Assembly (NCBI RefSeq): GCF_014196925.1
Contig: NZ_JACIEN010000002.1
Location: forward strand, 310,001-374,000
Origin: Chelatococcus caeni
Lineage (GTDB): Bacteria > Pseudomonadota > Alphaproteobacteria > Rhizobiales > Beijerinckiaceae
Length of the DNA stretch: 64,000 nt
Reading direction: 5' to 3'
Part shown: positions 18,785 to 26,484 of the stretch, in pieces
Layout of the letters: the number at the start of each line of letters is the position of its first letter
Numbering within the stretch: position 1 is the stretch's first letter
The notes under the pieces: model-generated
Told to the model about the DNA's origin: nothing
The model's database searches: none
What the model saw: the letters and a program-made list of their open reading frames with translations, nothing else
Translations under genes and position numbers: made by a program

Positions 18785-19027
18785 CTAAATCTTCAACAGA
18801 CCAGCATCAATCAGCCGCTTGAAGTCGGAAATGACGTAGTCGGTCAAGCTGGCGATCGTAGTGCCCTCGGTCGCTGGCTGCGTTTGCATGTCGGCTAGCG
18901 TTTCGATTGCGATTTCAAGAGTGTAGAGACGCCGCCCCCCATAGAAGATGGCTATCTGTACGCTTTCCCCGACTGTCTCGGCACGCGCGTCATAGGTCTG
19001 TCCGTCGTGTTCGAATGGCTTTCTCAT
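18785..19027 (-). CDS. Small hypothetical protein
   Basis: 80 residues from the ATG at 19027, which has AGAAGGAA upstream (an in-frame ATG at 19072 lacks this). It begins MRKPFEHDGQTYDARAET and shows a beta-rich first half (VQIAIFYGGRRLYTLEI) and a helical end (YVISDFKRLIDAGLL). No family recognised. It sits 85 bp after the tape measure gene and may be its last co-transcribed partner. Confidence 0.6.
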   Translation of the reverse strand: MRKPFEHDGQTYDARAETVGESVQIAIFYGGRRLYTLEIAIETLADMQTQPATEGTTIASLTDYVISDFKRLIDAGLLKI

Positions 19028-19112
19028 CGCTAATTCCTTCTTCGATCGGCAGAGCAGAAGTGCCCGCCTCATCCTATTTAGCTATTCGTTAACGGCGCCC
19101 TGCGGCAGCCGC

Positions 19113-21359
19113 TCAATCAACCCCCGTATCGGCATGCACACCGCGCAGCGTCGCGCCGCTGATCTTCGGCTGGATGGTCGGGCTCGCGGTAAAGCTCAGG
19201 TCGTTCATCATCTGGCTCGCGCGCTGGCGGACCATCTCCGCCGTCTTCCTCAGCCGCTCGTCCAAGGCCGCGTCGAACGCATCGCCGGTCGCTTCAGCAG
19301 CGGCCCGCGCCGCGGCCGACGCATCCAGCTCGTTTGCGAGGCCGGCCCGCTCCATGCGCAGGCGATCCAGCTCGGGGTTCGGCGCGTCGCGCATCGCGGG
19401 ATGCGTCCGCGCCTCGATCGCGCTGATCTTGCGGTCGATCTCTTCGAGCCGCGAGCGCAGCTCGGCGCGCGCTTCGCCCTGCGTCTCGCCCGGCATCGTC
19501 GAGCCGTCCCCGCCGATGTTCGACGGATCAAAGCCGAGGTGGCGCTTCGTCCAGGCATCGATCCCGCTCGTCGCGCCCCACAGGTTGCCGTTCGGGTCGA
19601 TGAGGCCGAGCAGGTCTTTCACGCCCCAGGCAACGCCGGCCATCCCGCCCCAGCGCAGGACGCGGCTCAGGAGGCCCCGCTTGCCCGCGGCGCCGGCGGC
19701 GGCGCCCGCCGCGCCGGCCGCGCCCGAGGCAGCGCCCACGCCGGCCGCTGCCCGGAAGACAGCGATGGTCCCGGCCGCGCTTCCCGAGATGAGAACCATA
19801 GTCGCGTAGATCGCCCGCAGGATTGCGAGAAAGCCGCCGAGGAGGAGCGTCAGCGGCCCCAGCGCCGCGACGCTCAGGAAGGCATAGGTGCCGAATTTCA
19901 GCAGCTCCGGGCTTGCCTTCGCCGCCCGCTCAAGCACGCCGGTGATGCTGTTGAGCATGTTCGTCACGGCTTCGAGGACGCCGGACCTCGCGATGGCGAT
20001 GAAAAGGTTCTCCCAGGCGGCGACATGCGCGGCCACGACGCCGACAATGCCTTCCATGCGGGTGGCCGCCATGCGGTCGGTCGCGCCCGCGGCGTTCTTC
20101 TCGATATCTTCGAGCGCCGTCGTCAGCTCGGGCGTGCCGAAGGTGTCGCGCAGGAGGTTCGTCAGCCTCGCGCCCTGCCGCTGATCGAAGATGCGGGCCA
20201 TCTGCCCCGTCGTCGCGCCCTTCTCGACGAGCGCCTCGAAGAGGCCGATCATGTCCAGCTCATTGGCCTGGCTGGAAATGAAGCGCGACAGCGACTTGGC
20301 GACCTTGCGCTGGTCGACGACCTTGTCGATCTTGAGCCCGCCGATCAGCGTCTCAAGAATGACCTCGTAGATTTCGCCCCGGTTCTCTTCGAGCGTCTTG
20401 CCTTCGAGCTTGCGCCGCAGCTCGCCCATGACGGGCTTGATGTCGAAGCCGACGTTCTTCATGCCGGCCGCAAGCTCGTCGATCGAGAAGGCGCGGAACG
20501 ACGTCGCGAAGTCCTCGAAGGAAAGCCCCAGCTCGGCCATTGCCTGCCGCGCATCGAGGGAGGGCTTGACCATGCGCGTCAGGGCCGATCGGAGGGCCAC
20601 GCCGGCCTCGGCGCCGCGGATGCCGCCCTTGGCGAGCACGATGCCCGCCGCGCCAAGCTCCTCAAGCGAGACGCCCGCCGCGCTGGCGATCGGCGCGACA
20701 TACTTCAGCGTGTCGCCCATCAGCCCCACGTCGGTATTACTCGACGCTGCGACATAGGCGATCACGTCGTTGACGCGCTGAAGCGAGGACGCAGCCTCCT
20801 CGGCGGTCTGCGCCGGGAGGCGCATCGCCGTCAGGATGTTGGTCGCGATATCGGCGCTGCGCTGCAACTCGATATCGCCGGCGAGCGCGAGATTGAGCGT
20901 CCCGCGCAGCGAGCCCATGATCTGCTCATACTTGAAGCCGGCGCGGCCAAGCTCGAAGGCGGCCGACATGATGTCCCGGTTCTTGAACGGGAAGAGCTTG
21001 TTCAGCTCCTGCGCATAGCTCTGAAGGGACTTCTTCTGCTCGTCCGTGATGTTCGTGACCGCCTTGACGGCGTTCGACATCTTCTCGAATTCATAGACCG
21101 ACTTCGCGCCGAAGCCGCCGACGAGCGTCATCGGGATCGCCATGCTCGACGTCAGCGTGTCGACGTTGCGCTTGATGTCGCGCGCGGCGCGGCCGACGTT
21201 CTTCCGCATATCGGCCACGGCAGCGCCGATCAGGAGGCGCCGCGAATTGGTCTGGTCGACCGCTGCCCCGATGCCCTTGATCGCGCGGGCCGCAGCCCGC
21301 GCCGGCCCGGTGACGGCATCGATCAGGCGCACCGTCAAAGTGCTGGTTTTGCTCGCCAT
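19113..21359 (-). CDS. Phage tail tape measure protein (TP901 core type)
   Basis: 748 residues. The TP901 tape-measure core is clear: FEKMSNAVKAVTNITDEQ, a run ending LGRAGFKYEQIMGSLRGTLNLA, then LMGDTLKYVAPIASAAG and GGIRGAEAGVALRSALTRM. A hydrophobic zone near residues 490-545 and an Ala/Gly-rich stretch follow, then a coiled-coil-like segment EARAELRSRLEEIDRKISAIEART. Tape measures set tail length in siphophages and myophages and help DNA entry. No tail tube, sheath, baseplate or chaperone gene is beside it, which is unusual. It is one of the two clear virion genes of the element. Confidence 0.9.
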   Translation of the reverse strand: MASKTSTLTVRLIDAVTGPARAAARAIKGIGAAVDQTNSRRLLIGAAVADMRKNVGRAARDIKRNVDTLTSSMAIPMTLVGGFGAKSVYEFEKMSNAVKAVTNITDEQKKSLQSYAQELNKLFPFKNRDIMSAAFELGRAGFKYEQIMGSLRGTLNLALAGDIELQRSADIATNILTAMRLPAQTAEEAASSLQRVNDVIAYVAASSNTDVGLMGDTLKYVAPIASAAGVSLEELGAAGIVLAKGGIRGAEAGVALRSALTRMVKPSLDARQAMAELGLSFEDFATSFRAFSIDELAAGMKNVGFDIKPVMGELRRKLEGKTLEENRGEIYEVILETLIGGLKIDKVVDQRKVAKSLSRFISSQANELDMIGLFEALVEKGATTGQMARIFDQRQGARLTNLLRDTFGTPELTTALEDIEKNAAGATDRMAATRMEGIVGVVAAHVAAWENLFIAIARSGVLEAVTNMLNSITGVLERAAKASPELLKFGTYAFLSVAALGPLTLLLGGFLAILRAIYATMVLISGSAAGTIAVFRAAAGVGAASGAAGAAGAAAGAAGKRGLLSRVLRWGGMAGVAWGVKDLLGLIDPNGNLWGATSGIDAWTKRHLGFDPSNIGGDGSTMPGETQGEARAELRSRLEEIDRKISAIEARTHPAMRDAPNPELDRLRMERAGLANELDASAAARAAAEATGDAFDAALDERLRKTAEMVRQRASQMMNDLSFTASPTIQPKISGATLRGVHADTGVD

Positions 21360-21616
21360 TGAAATTGCCTCGACTTGCGATTTCCCGAGTTTCGAGCACT
21401 TCGCCGCATCGAGAAATCAATTGATAATCGAGTAGATCATACCAAATCGGCGATCTTCATTCTATTTGCGAGGACAATTCAAAGGCGAAAGCCGATCGAT
21501 ATTCGGAATTGGAAATTTTGGAGCGAATAAAAACGATGGATTTGGAAAACGCACACTTTCATTGACGCGAAAATGGCGGCAGGCTACCCGATATCGAGAG
21601 AAACGGAGGATCGCCT

Positions 21617-21805
21617 ATGCGTCCGCTTCAGCGATTGCAGATCGAACGCCTTGAGTTGTTCTTTGCCGAGGCACACGCGCAGCGGGACACGGCCCGCCTT
21701 CGCATCTTGCGCGACGAACTTGCTGAGCGGCGCGGACAGCGCGCCCGCGTCCTGGCCGCCCGTGTTGCCATTGCGCTGGGGCAGTCGACGGCGAGGGCAG
21801 CGTGA
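21617..21805 (+). CDS. Small helical hypothetical protein
   Basis: 62 residues with a strong GGAGG seven bases before the ATG. Arg/Leu/Glu-rich and predicted fully helical (LQIERLELFFAEAHAQRDTA, LRILRDELAERRGQRARV). Its stop overlaps the GTG start of the next gene (GTGA), so the pair is coupled. It is divergent from the tape measure. Unknown function; a small regulator or anti-repressor-like partner is possible. Confidence 0.6.
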   Translation: MRPLQRLQIERLELFFAEAHAQRDTARLRILRDELAERRGQRARVLAARVAIALGQSTARAA

Positions 21806-22170
21806 CGGCGGCGCCGAAGATGACGACGCAGCGGATGTGGACGGAGCAGGATCGCGTCTATGCGGCCTATCTGGCGGGGACGGGTGCGACGCCCGCCGAG
21901 ATCGCGGCGCTCGTCGGCGGCACCTCAGCCGCGTATGTTGGCCAAGTGCTGCGGTCCTTCGGCCTTCTGAACCTTCGGCGTCCCGGCCGGCCGAACGAGG
22001 ACATCCTGACGCTTCGCTGGAAGCGCAGCGATCGCCAGCGCCTCAACGACATCGCTGACCGGCTCGATCGCGATCCCGAGGAGCTGCTGGCGCTGATCGG
22101 CCGGCGCGTCCTTGACGGCGGGGTCGATGCCGTCAATGCACTCGTCGACCGCTTCGACACGGTCGGCTGA
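21802..22170 (+). CDS. Putative DNA-binding protein (GcrA-like HTH plus helical tail)
   Basis: 122 residues with a GTG start coupled to the upstream small gene; ATG 21820 is an alternative. WTEQDRVYAAYLAGTGATPAEIAALVGGTS and AYVGQVLRSFGLLNLRRPGRP resemble the helix-turn-helix and basic hinge of GcrA-like proteins. The second half (SDRQRLNDIADRLDRDPEELLALIGRRVL) is ribbon-helix-helix-like. A two-gene regulatory operon on the strand opposite to the structural genes suggests control of the element. Family assignment is tentative. Confidence 0.6.
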   Translation: MTAAPKMTTQRMWTEQDRVYAAYLAGTGATPAEIAALVGGTSAAYVGQVLRSFGLLNLRRPGRPNEDILTLRWKRSDRQRLNDIADRLDRDPEELLALIGRRVLDGGVDAVNALVDRFDTVG

Positions 22171-22719
22171 TCGTCACAGCTGGAACCGCAGGCATCGCAG
22201 CGCGGTCGAAAATTGTATCGCCGAGCAGACATGCCGTCGCAAAGCATTCGATGAGCGTCACGGCCCGCGCTATTGCAGTCGCGGCCGATCGTTCCGGTCA
22301 GGCTCCGAAAAGGCGAAGCGAAGGCCGAAAATTCCTAGCTGAAAAACACGCGAATTCGGGGCCGCCGCGCCGCCGCAGGCCGCGCTCCCCCCAAAAGGTA
22401 CCTAAAGCGCACGTCGCGCCCTCTCGCGGCCCGAGACGGCCATTCTGCCCATCCCCGGCTCAACCGGCCGGCCCGAGCGTCACGGCCGTTCTCGGGCGGT
22501 TTCTGGCCGTTTCGGCGCTGTTCGGCGTTGAGCCCTGCCCCCCGCCCTGCGGATGGTCGGCGGCCGGCGGGTTCCTTCCGCCGGCCGCCTGCCCCCCCAC
22601 GCAGCATGCCCGAGGCCGCAGGGGAGGCCGCGGCGACCGGCGCGAGGAGAGGCGCGCCGGCCGCCCTGCCTGCCTCGCCGCCGGGGAAGGACCAAATCCG
22701 GCAGCAAAGGCGGCAACTC
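22171..22719. other. 549-bp stretch without a convincing gene
   Basis: Lies between a rightward regulatory pair and the leftward block that starts with the 325-residue protein. It goes from moderate GC (22,190-22,360) to very GC-rich. Long open frames exist on both strands but are Pro/Arg/Ala-rich shadows without a good Shine-Dalgarno sequence. Such a gap in a phage-derived element could hold a packaging site or promoter; I see no diagnostic motif. Confidence 0.4.
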
Positions 22720-23697
22720 TCAGACTTCCCGAACCTCCAAAACGGCGCGCGGATCGGCATCGCGGCGCCGGGCAATGATCCGGCCCTCCGCCTCGGCGGC
22801 GACAATCGCGGCCTCTTCGATGCGCTCAAGTTCAAGCCGCCGGGCAGAAGTCTCGGCGAAGCGGGCTTCGCGCTCTGTATCGGACAGGGCGCCGGCCTGC
22901 GGCGCTGCGTCGATCATCGCGCCGATCTTCGCGGCGATCTGGTCGCGCATCAGCCAGACGAAGAACGAAGCGCCGGCATCGCCTGAGAGGGCGAGGCTGG
23001 GCGCCTCGCCGCCGGCGACGACCGGCATAGTCGCGATCCGCGTCATCCGGGCCAGCTCGACGGGCGATCCGGCGCGGGCGGTCGCATGGACGCGCGGCTC
23101 CCCTTGCGCCGCTATGGCGTCAAGCTCGGCGAGGAAGCGGTCGCGAAGATCGGAGACCGGCGCCGGGGCGCCTTCGGCGGCCTGCCATGCGTCGTCCAGC
23201 GCGGCGAGCTCGCGGCGGATGCGCTCGCTCTCGGCCGGGAAATCGCGGGTCTTGGGCGGCTTGGGGGCGAAATGATCGAGGCGACCAATGCCGAAGCTCG
23301 CGGCTCGGCCCAGCCACGTCTCGATGCCTTCGAGGAAGGCGAAGGCCTCCTGCCTCGCCGCCGCCCGTTCGCGGGCGTCGGACGCGATCGCCAGGCGACG
23401 TCGCGCAGCCTCGACGGGCTGCATGAGCCGCTCCTCGGTCTCGCTGCGCTGCTGCGCGTGCTTCCGCGCTGCGACGACGGCGGTGGCGGGGTGGGCATCG
23501 ATCTCGACGCCCGGCGGCATGGCAAGCCGCTCGCGGGCTCGCGCTTCGATCAGCGCGGCGTCGCGTCGGGCCTCTTGCTCGCGGTCGCTCGCGGCGCGAT
23601 AGGCGCCGACCGCGGCCTGCCGCTCAATCATGAGCGCTTCGAGCTTCGCGCGGCTCTTGGCCGGCAGCAGGGCGAGGGCAGTTTCGGAAATGTCCAT
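22720..23697 (-). CDS. Hypothetical coiled-coil protein of the element's head gene block
   Basis: 325 residues, starting MDISETALALLPAKSRAKLE. The first 135 residues are mostly charged helix (YRAASDREQEARRDAALIEA, ETEERLMQPVEAARRRLAIA), and the last 60 again helical (RRLELERIEEAAIVAAEAEG). The middle shows GASFFVWLMRDQIAAKIGAMI. It is only 9 bp after the head decoration gene and so co-transcribed. Not a recognisable capsid, portal or terminase protein. It might be a scaffold or a head-size factor, but that is a guess from position. Confidence 0.65.
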   Translation of the reverse strand: MDISETALALLPAKSRAKLEALMIERQAAVGAYRAASDREQEARRDAALIEARARERLAMPPGVEIDAHPATAVVAARKHAQQRSETEERLMQPVEAARRRLAIASDARERAAARQEAFAFLEGIETWLGRAASFGIGRLDHFAPKPPKTRDFPAESERIRRELAALDDAWQAAEGAPAPVSDLRDRFLAELDAIAAQGEPRVHATARAGSPVELARMTRIATMPVVAGGEAPSLALSGDAGASFFVWLMRDQIAAKIGAMIDAAPQAGALSDTEREARFAETSARRLELERIEEAAIVAAEAEGRIIARRRDADPRAVLEVREV

Positions 23698-23706
23698 TTC
23701 GCCCCC

Positions 23707-24351
23707 CTATCGCACGATGATGCCGCGGGCGCGGAGCTGCCCGATCGCGACCGCGCGCTGATGCGCGCTGATGCCATCCGGCCAGACGAGCGCGGCGCCG
23801 TTGACCTCGCAATGCGCGACAAGGGCAGCGATGCGCACCGTCTCGTCTTCCCCGGCCGTCACGCCGGTGAGGGCGACGGCGCCGGGCCGCTCGCGGCCGT
23901 CCGTCGCAGACGGATCGAAGGCGGCGGCCTCATACTCGACGCCGACCGTGATCTCGAAGATGTCACCGGCCTCGAAGGGCGTCGAGCCGGCCGCGATCAC
24001 GAACATCAGCTCGCCGCCGAACGGCTCGCCGACCGCGGCGATGCCGATGACGACGCCGGCGGGGTCTTCGACGCTGAAGGTCGTCGCGCCGGTCGCGATC
24101 GCGCGATAGACGCCGCGCCGGGCCTTCGTCGTCAAGGGCGGATCGGCGAGCGTCAGCGTGCCGTCGCCGGCATTCTCAGAACCAGTCGAGACGTCCACGG
24201 GCGCACTTTCGACCTGCGCGAGCAGCGCGAGGACCGCGCCGGCCGCGAAGGACTGCGACGGCGCGACCGTGACGCCCCGGCGCGACCGCTTGCCGGCCGC
24301 TTCGCTCAAAAGAATTTCGCCGGGATGCCGGCGCTCATTGAATGCAGGCAT
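23707..24351 (-). CDS. Phage head decoration protein (lambda gpD-like family)
   Basis: 214 residues, longer than classic gpD. The start MPAFNERRHPGEILLSEAAG followed by KRSRRGVTVAPSQSFAAGAV is the typical bacteriophage head-decoration (HDPD) N-terminus. The C-terminal part holds EDETVRIAALVAHCEVNGAALVWPDG, also typical. Decoration trimers stabilise expanded heads. GAGG precedes the ATG. Present without a major capsid gene, so it may coat a helper-phage head, or be a leftover. Confidence 0.85.
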   Translation of the reverse strand: MPAFNERRHPGEILLSEAAGKRSRRGVTVAPSQSFAAGAVLALLAQVESAPVDVSTGSENAGDGTLTLADPPLTTKARRGVYRAIATGATTFSVEDPAGVVIGIAAVGEPFGGELMFVIAAGSTPFEAGDIFEITVGVEYEAAAFDPSATDGRERPGAVALTGVTAGEDETVRIAALVAHCEVNGAALVWPDGISAHQRAVAIGQLRARGIIVR

Positions 24352-24360
24352 GACAACCTC

Positions 24361-24627
24361 CTATCCGGGGTCGAGTATGCCCGGCAGCAGCGGCGCAGGG
24401 GATTTGAAGTCTGCGGACGTTTCCGGAGGTTTTGGACGGAAAAGGCGCCGGCGATCGATCCAGCAGCGGCCGCCCGGCGTCCAGACCGCGATGTCCTTCG
24501 TGCGCGCCCACTCGCGCACCGTTCGCTCGTCAACGCGGGCGATGTGGGCCGCCTCCTTCGGGGTAAGCCAGCGCGGATCGTTGAGGTCGAGGTCGGGCGG
24601 CGGCCAGGGCTCTCGTTGGTCGGGCAT
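24361..24627 (-). CDS. Small helix-turn-helix protein
   Basis: 88 residues from the ATG at 24627. LTPKEAAHIARVDERTVREW is a clear HTH_17/MerR-like helix-turn-helix, with the wing IAVWTPGGRCWIDRRRL after it. It ends 9 bp before the head decoration start. A DNA-binding protein amid head genes may be a regulator, or a small-terminase-like DNA-recognition protein; the length and motif favour an AlpA/excisionase-like regulator. Confidence 0.65.
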   Translation of the reverse strand: MPDQREPWPPPDLDLNDPRWLTPKEAAHIARVDERTVREWARTKDIAVWTPGGRCWIDRRRLFRPKPPETSADFKSPAPLLPGILDPG

Positions 24628-24686
24628 CGGCGATCCTCGGTCGAATATGGCGGCGGCGGGCTTGAGGCCCGCTGCGCCGTCTAGCG

Positions 24687-25283
24687 CTACGTGCCAGCGC
24701 GGTTGACTTCGGCGATCGCGTCCTTCCAGAGCGCCTTCGTCTTCGACGCGCCGGGCTTCGGCGGCTCGTCGGGGCCGGAGACGACGGCACCCGCGACCTG
24801 CTCGCCCGTCGCGCTGTCGTAGGCGACGAGCCCGCCGTCCGCGTCGCGAGCGCGGCGGCCGGCGAGCGCGGCCTCGGCGCGGGCGCGCTGCTCGTCGGTG
24901 AGGGGCGGCTCCGACCAACCGGCCGCCGACACCTTCGGGGCTGAGCGCAGCGCCTCGATCGCGGCAGCGGCCGGCATGTCGGACGAGAACGCCAGCGCCT
25001 CGGCTACGGCTCGCCGGCCCTCGGCTTCGGCGCTTGTCATGATCGCCCGAATGCGCTCCCGCTCGGCCGCGGCGCCGTCGCGCCGCGCCGCGTCGACGGC
25101 CTCGTCGCGCTGGGCTCGCTCTTCGCGGATGCGTCGGGCCGCAGCCTCGCCGAGAACATCGTCGCGGCGCGCGTTCGGCCCGAGGACTTCCAAGGCGGCG
25201 GCAACGGCGGCAAGGAAATGCTCGTCCCCTTCGAGGGCGTGCCCACGAGCGAGGCGACGGGCGTCAGTGTGCAGATCAGTCAT
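24687..25283 (-). CDS. Prohead protease/scaffold-tail-like protein without a protease domain
   Basis: 198 residues. The centre contains AAERERIRAIMTSAEAEGRR, then AVAEALAFSSDMPAAAAIEA and LRSAP, a block that normally ends phage S49/ClpP-like prohead proteases and acts as scaffold. The Ser-Lys or Ser-His catalytic domain is absent; the N-terminal part (MTDLHTDARRLARGHALEGD) is helical. In complete phages this tail directly precedes the decoration gene, as here. It is either a free-standing scaffold or a truncated protease. Confidence 0.6.
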   Translation of the reverse strand: MTDLHTDARRLARGHALEGDEHFLAAVAAALEVLGPNARRDDVLGEAAARRIREERAQRDEAVDAARRDGAAAERERIRAIMTSAEAEGRRAVAEALAFSSDMPAAAAIEALRSAPKVSAAGWSEPPLTDEQRARAEAALAGRRARDADGGLVAYDSATGEQVAGAVVSGPDEPPKPGASKTKALWKDAIAEVNRAGT

Positions 25284-25328
25284 GGTGCAGCTCCATTGTT
25301 GGCGCGGGCACTTCGGCGCCGCGCAGGT

Positions 25329-25991
25329 TCAATTCGGACGCCCGCCGCCGGACTTGGCAGCGAGCGCGTCGAGGACAGCGAGGGCCGAGGCGAGGGGCAC
25401 GGTCTCATCGAGGGCGAGGTCGCGGGCGGCGTGGAAGTGAGCCTCAGCAGCGTCGTGGAGAAGGCAGCGACGAACCCGTTCGACGAGGATTTCGTCGCGA
25501 TAGCCGAGCCGCTTTGTCGTCCGCTCGATGGCCTGCTCGATAACCGCCAGCCGCACAGCCAGCGGCCAACTGCCGGAGGTGACTTCTTGGGCATGATCCG
25601 CGACGGCCTGCTGAAGGCTCGGCGTCGGCGGCAGGTCGCCGCGCCGGTCGTCGCCGGCTCCGGGCGCGGCAGCGGCGAGCGTCTTCGCCCGCCTTATCGC
25701 CTCTTCGGCCGAGATCGTCGGGTCGCCGGCGAGCGGCATCGCATGGTCGACGTGCTCGCGGGGTGTGATCCGAAGGATGGCGCGCGCCCGCTCTCGGAAC
25801 GTGGCGCGGGTCGCCTCGCGAGCGGCCAGGATCTCGCGCATGACGGGCCGGGCGAGGATGCCGACCAACCATTTCGGCGCGTGCGGCAGCTCGCTCCGCA
25901 CGATCGCCTCGGCAAGCCGCTGCGCCTCGGCGGGGTCGGCGCGCTGGCCGTCGAGACGGGCGAGGATGTCGTCGATTTCATGATCGGTCAT
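25329..25991 (-). CDS. Hypothetical protein
   Basis: 220 residues from the ATG at 25991 (MTDHEIDDILARLDGQRADP). Helical throughout, with HAPKWLVGILARPVMREILA and a His/Asp-containing end AEAHFHAARDLALDE. No domain recognised. It lies in the leftward operon between the DUF6074-like and scaffold-like genes. It might be a replication or packaging accessory, which is position-based only. Confidence 0.6.
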   Translation of the reverse strand: MTDHEIDDILARLDGQRADPAEAQRLAEAIVRSELPHAPKWLVGILARPVMREILAAREATRATFRERARAILRITPREHVDHAMPLAGDPTISAEEAIRRAKTLAAAAPGAGDDRRGDLPPTPSLQQAVADHAQEVTSGSWPLAVRLAVIEQAIERTTKRLGYRDEILVERVRRCLLHDAAEAHFHAARDLALDETVPLASALAVLDALAAKSGGGRPN

Positions 25992-26091
25992 CCGGCCCTC
26001 CTGCTGCGACGCGCCGGCCTGATGCCCGTCGCGGCGGCGATGAAGACGAGCGCGAGGCGGAGGATCGAAATTGGGCTCATCGGGCAGCCTC

Positions 26092-26484
26092 CTATGCGCC
26101 GCGCCGATGCGGCGGATGATCGGGCTCGCCGCCGGGCGGCGGTGCGGGAGGCGCAGGGCGACGCCCGCGGGGAGCCACATAGGCTCTGAGGTTTCGCACG
26201 GCCGCCGCGAAGGCCAGAAGGTCGGCTTTGATGGCGGCCTCATCCATGCCGATCTCGCGGCGGCGGCGACGGAGGCGGCGAAGATGCTCTTGCCACCACG
26301 CTTCAGCGTCGTCTTTCGGCAGGCTGCCAAGGCGGTCGACGACGCGGCGCAGATAATGCACCCGCCGGGCAAGCGGGAACGGCAAAACGTCAGCGCTAGG
26401 CGGCACGATGGCGAGCCGGCGCGGCTCCCGCGGCGGCGCCTCGGTCTGGGCGGCATCGCTGAACGTGAATTCCATCTGGCGCAT
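26092..26484 (-). CDS. DUF6074-like small protein
   Basis: 130 residues. The ATG at 26484 shares a base with the stop of the upstream rep-like gene (TGATG), and GGAGG lies just before it, so the pair is coupled. The segment VLPFPLARRVHYLRRVVDRL, then WWQEHLRRLRRRRREIGMDE resembles DUF6074 proteins of rhizobial phages and islands. Strongly basic, so nucleic-acid contact is likely. Function unknown. Confidence 0.65.
   Translation of the reverse strand: MRQMEFTFSDAAQTEAPPREPRRLAIVPPSADVLPFPLARRVHYLRRVVDRLGSLPKDDAEAWWQEHLRRLRRRRREIGMDEAAIKADLLAFAAAVRNLRAYVAPRGRRPAPPAPPPGGEPDHPPHRRGA

Noticed and set aside
22335-22835. 166-codon open frame in the element's non-coding gap
   Set aside because: Arg/Pro/Ala-rich, no Shine-Dalgarno, and overlaps the 3' end of the supported 325-residue gene.
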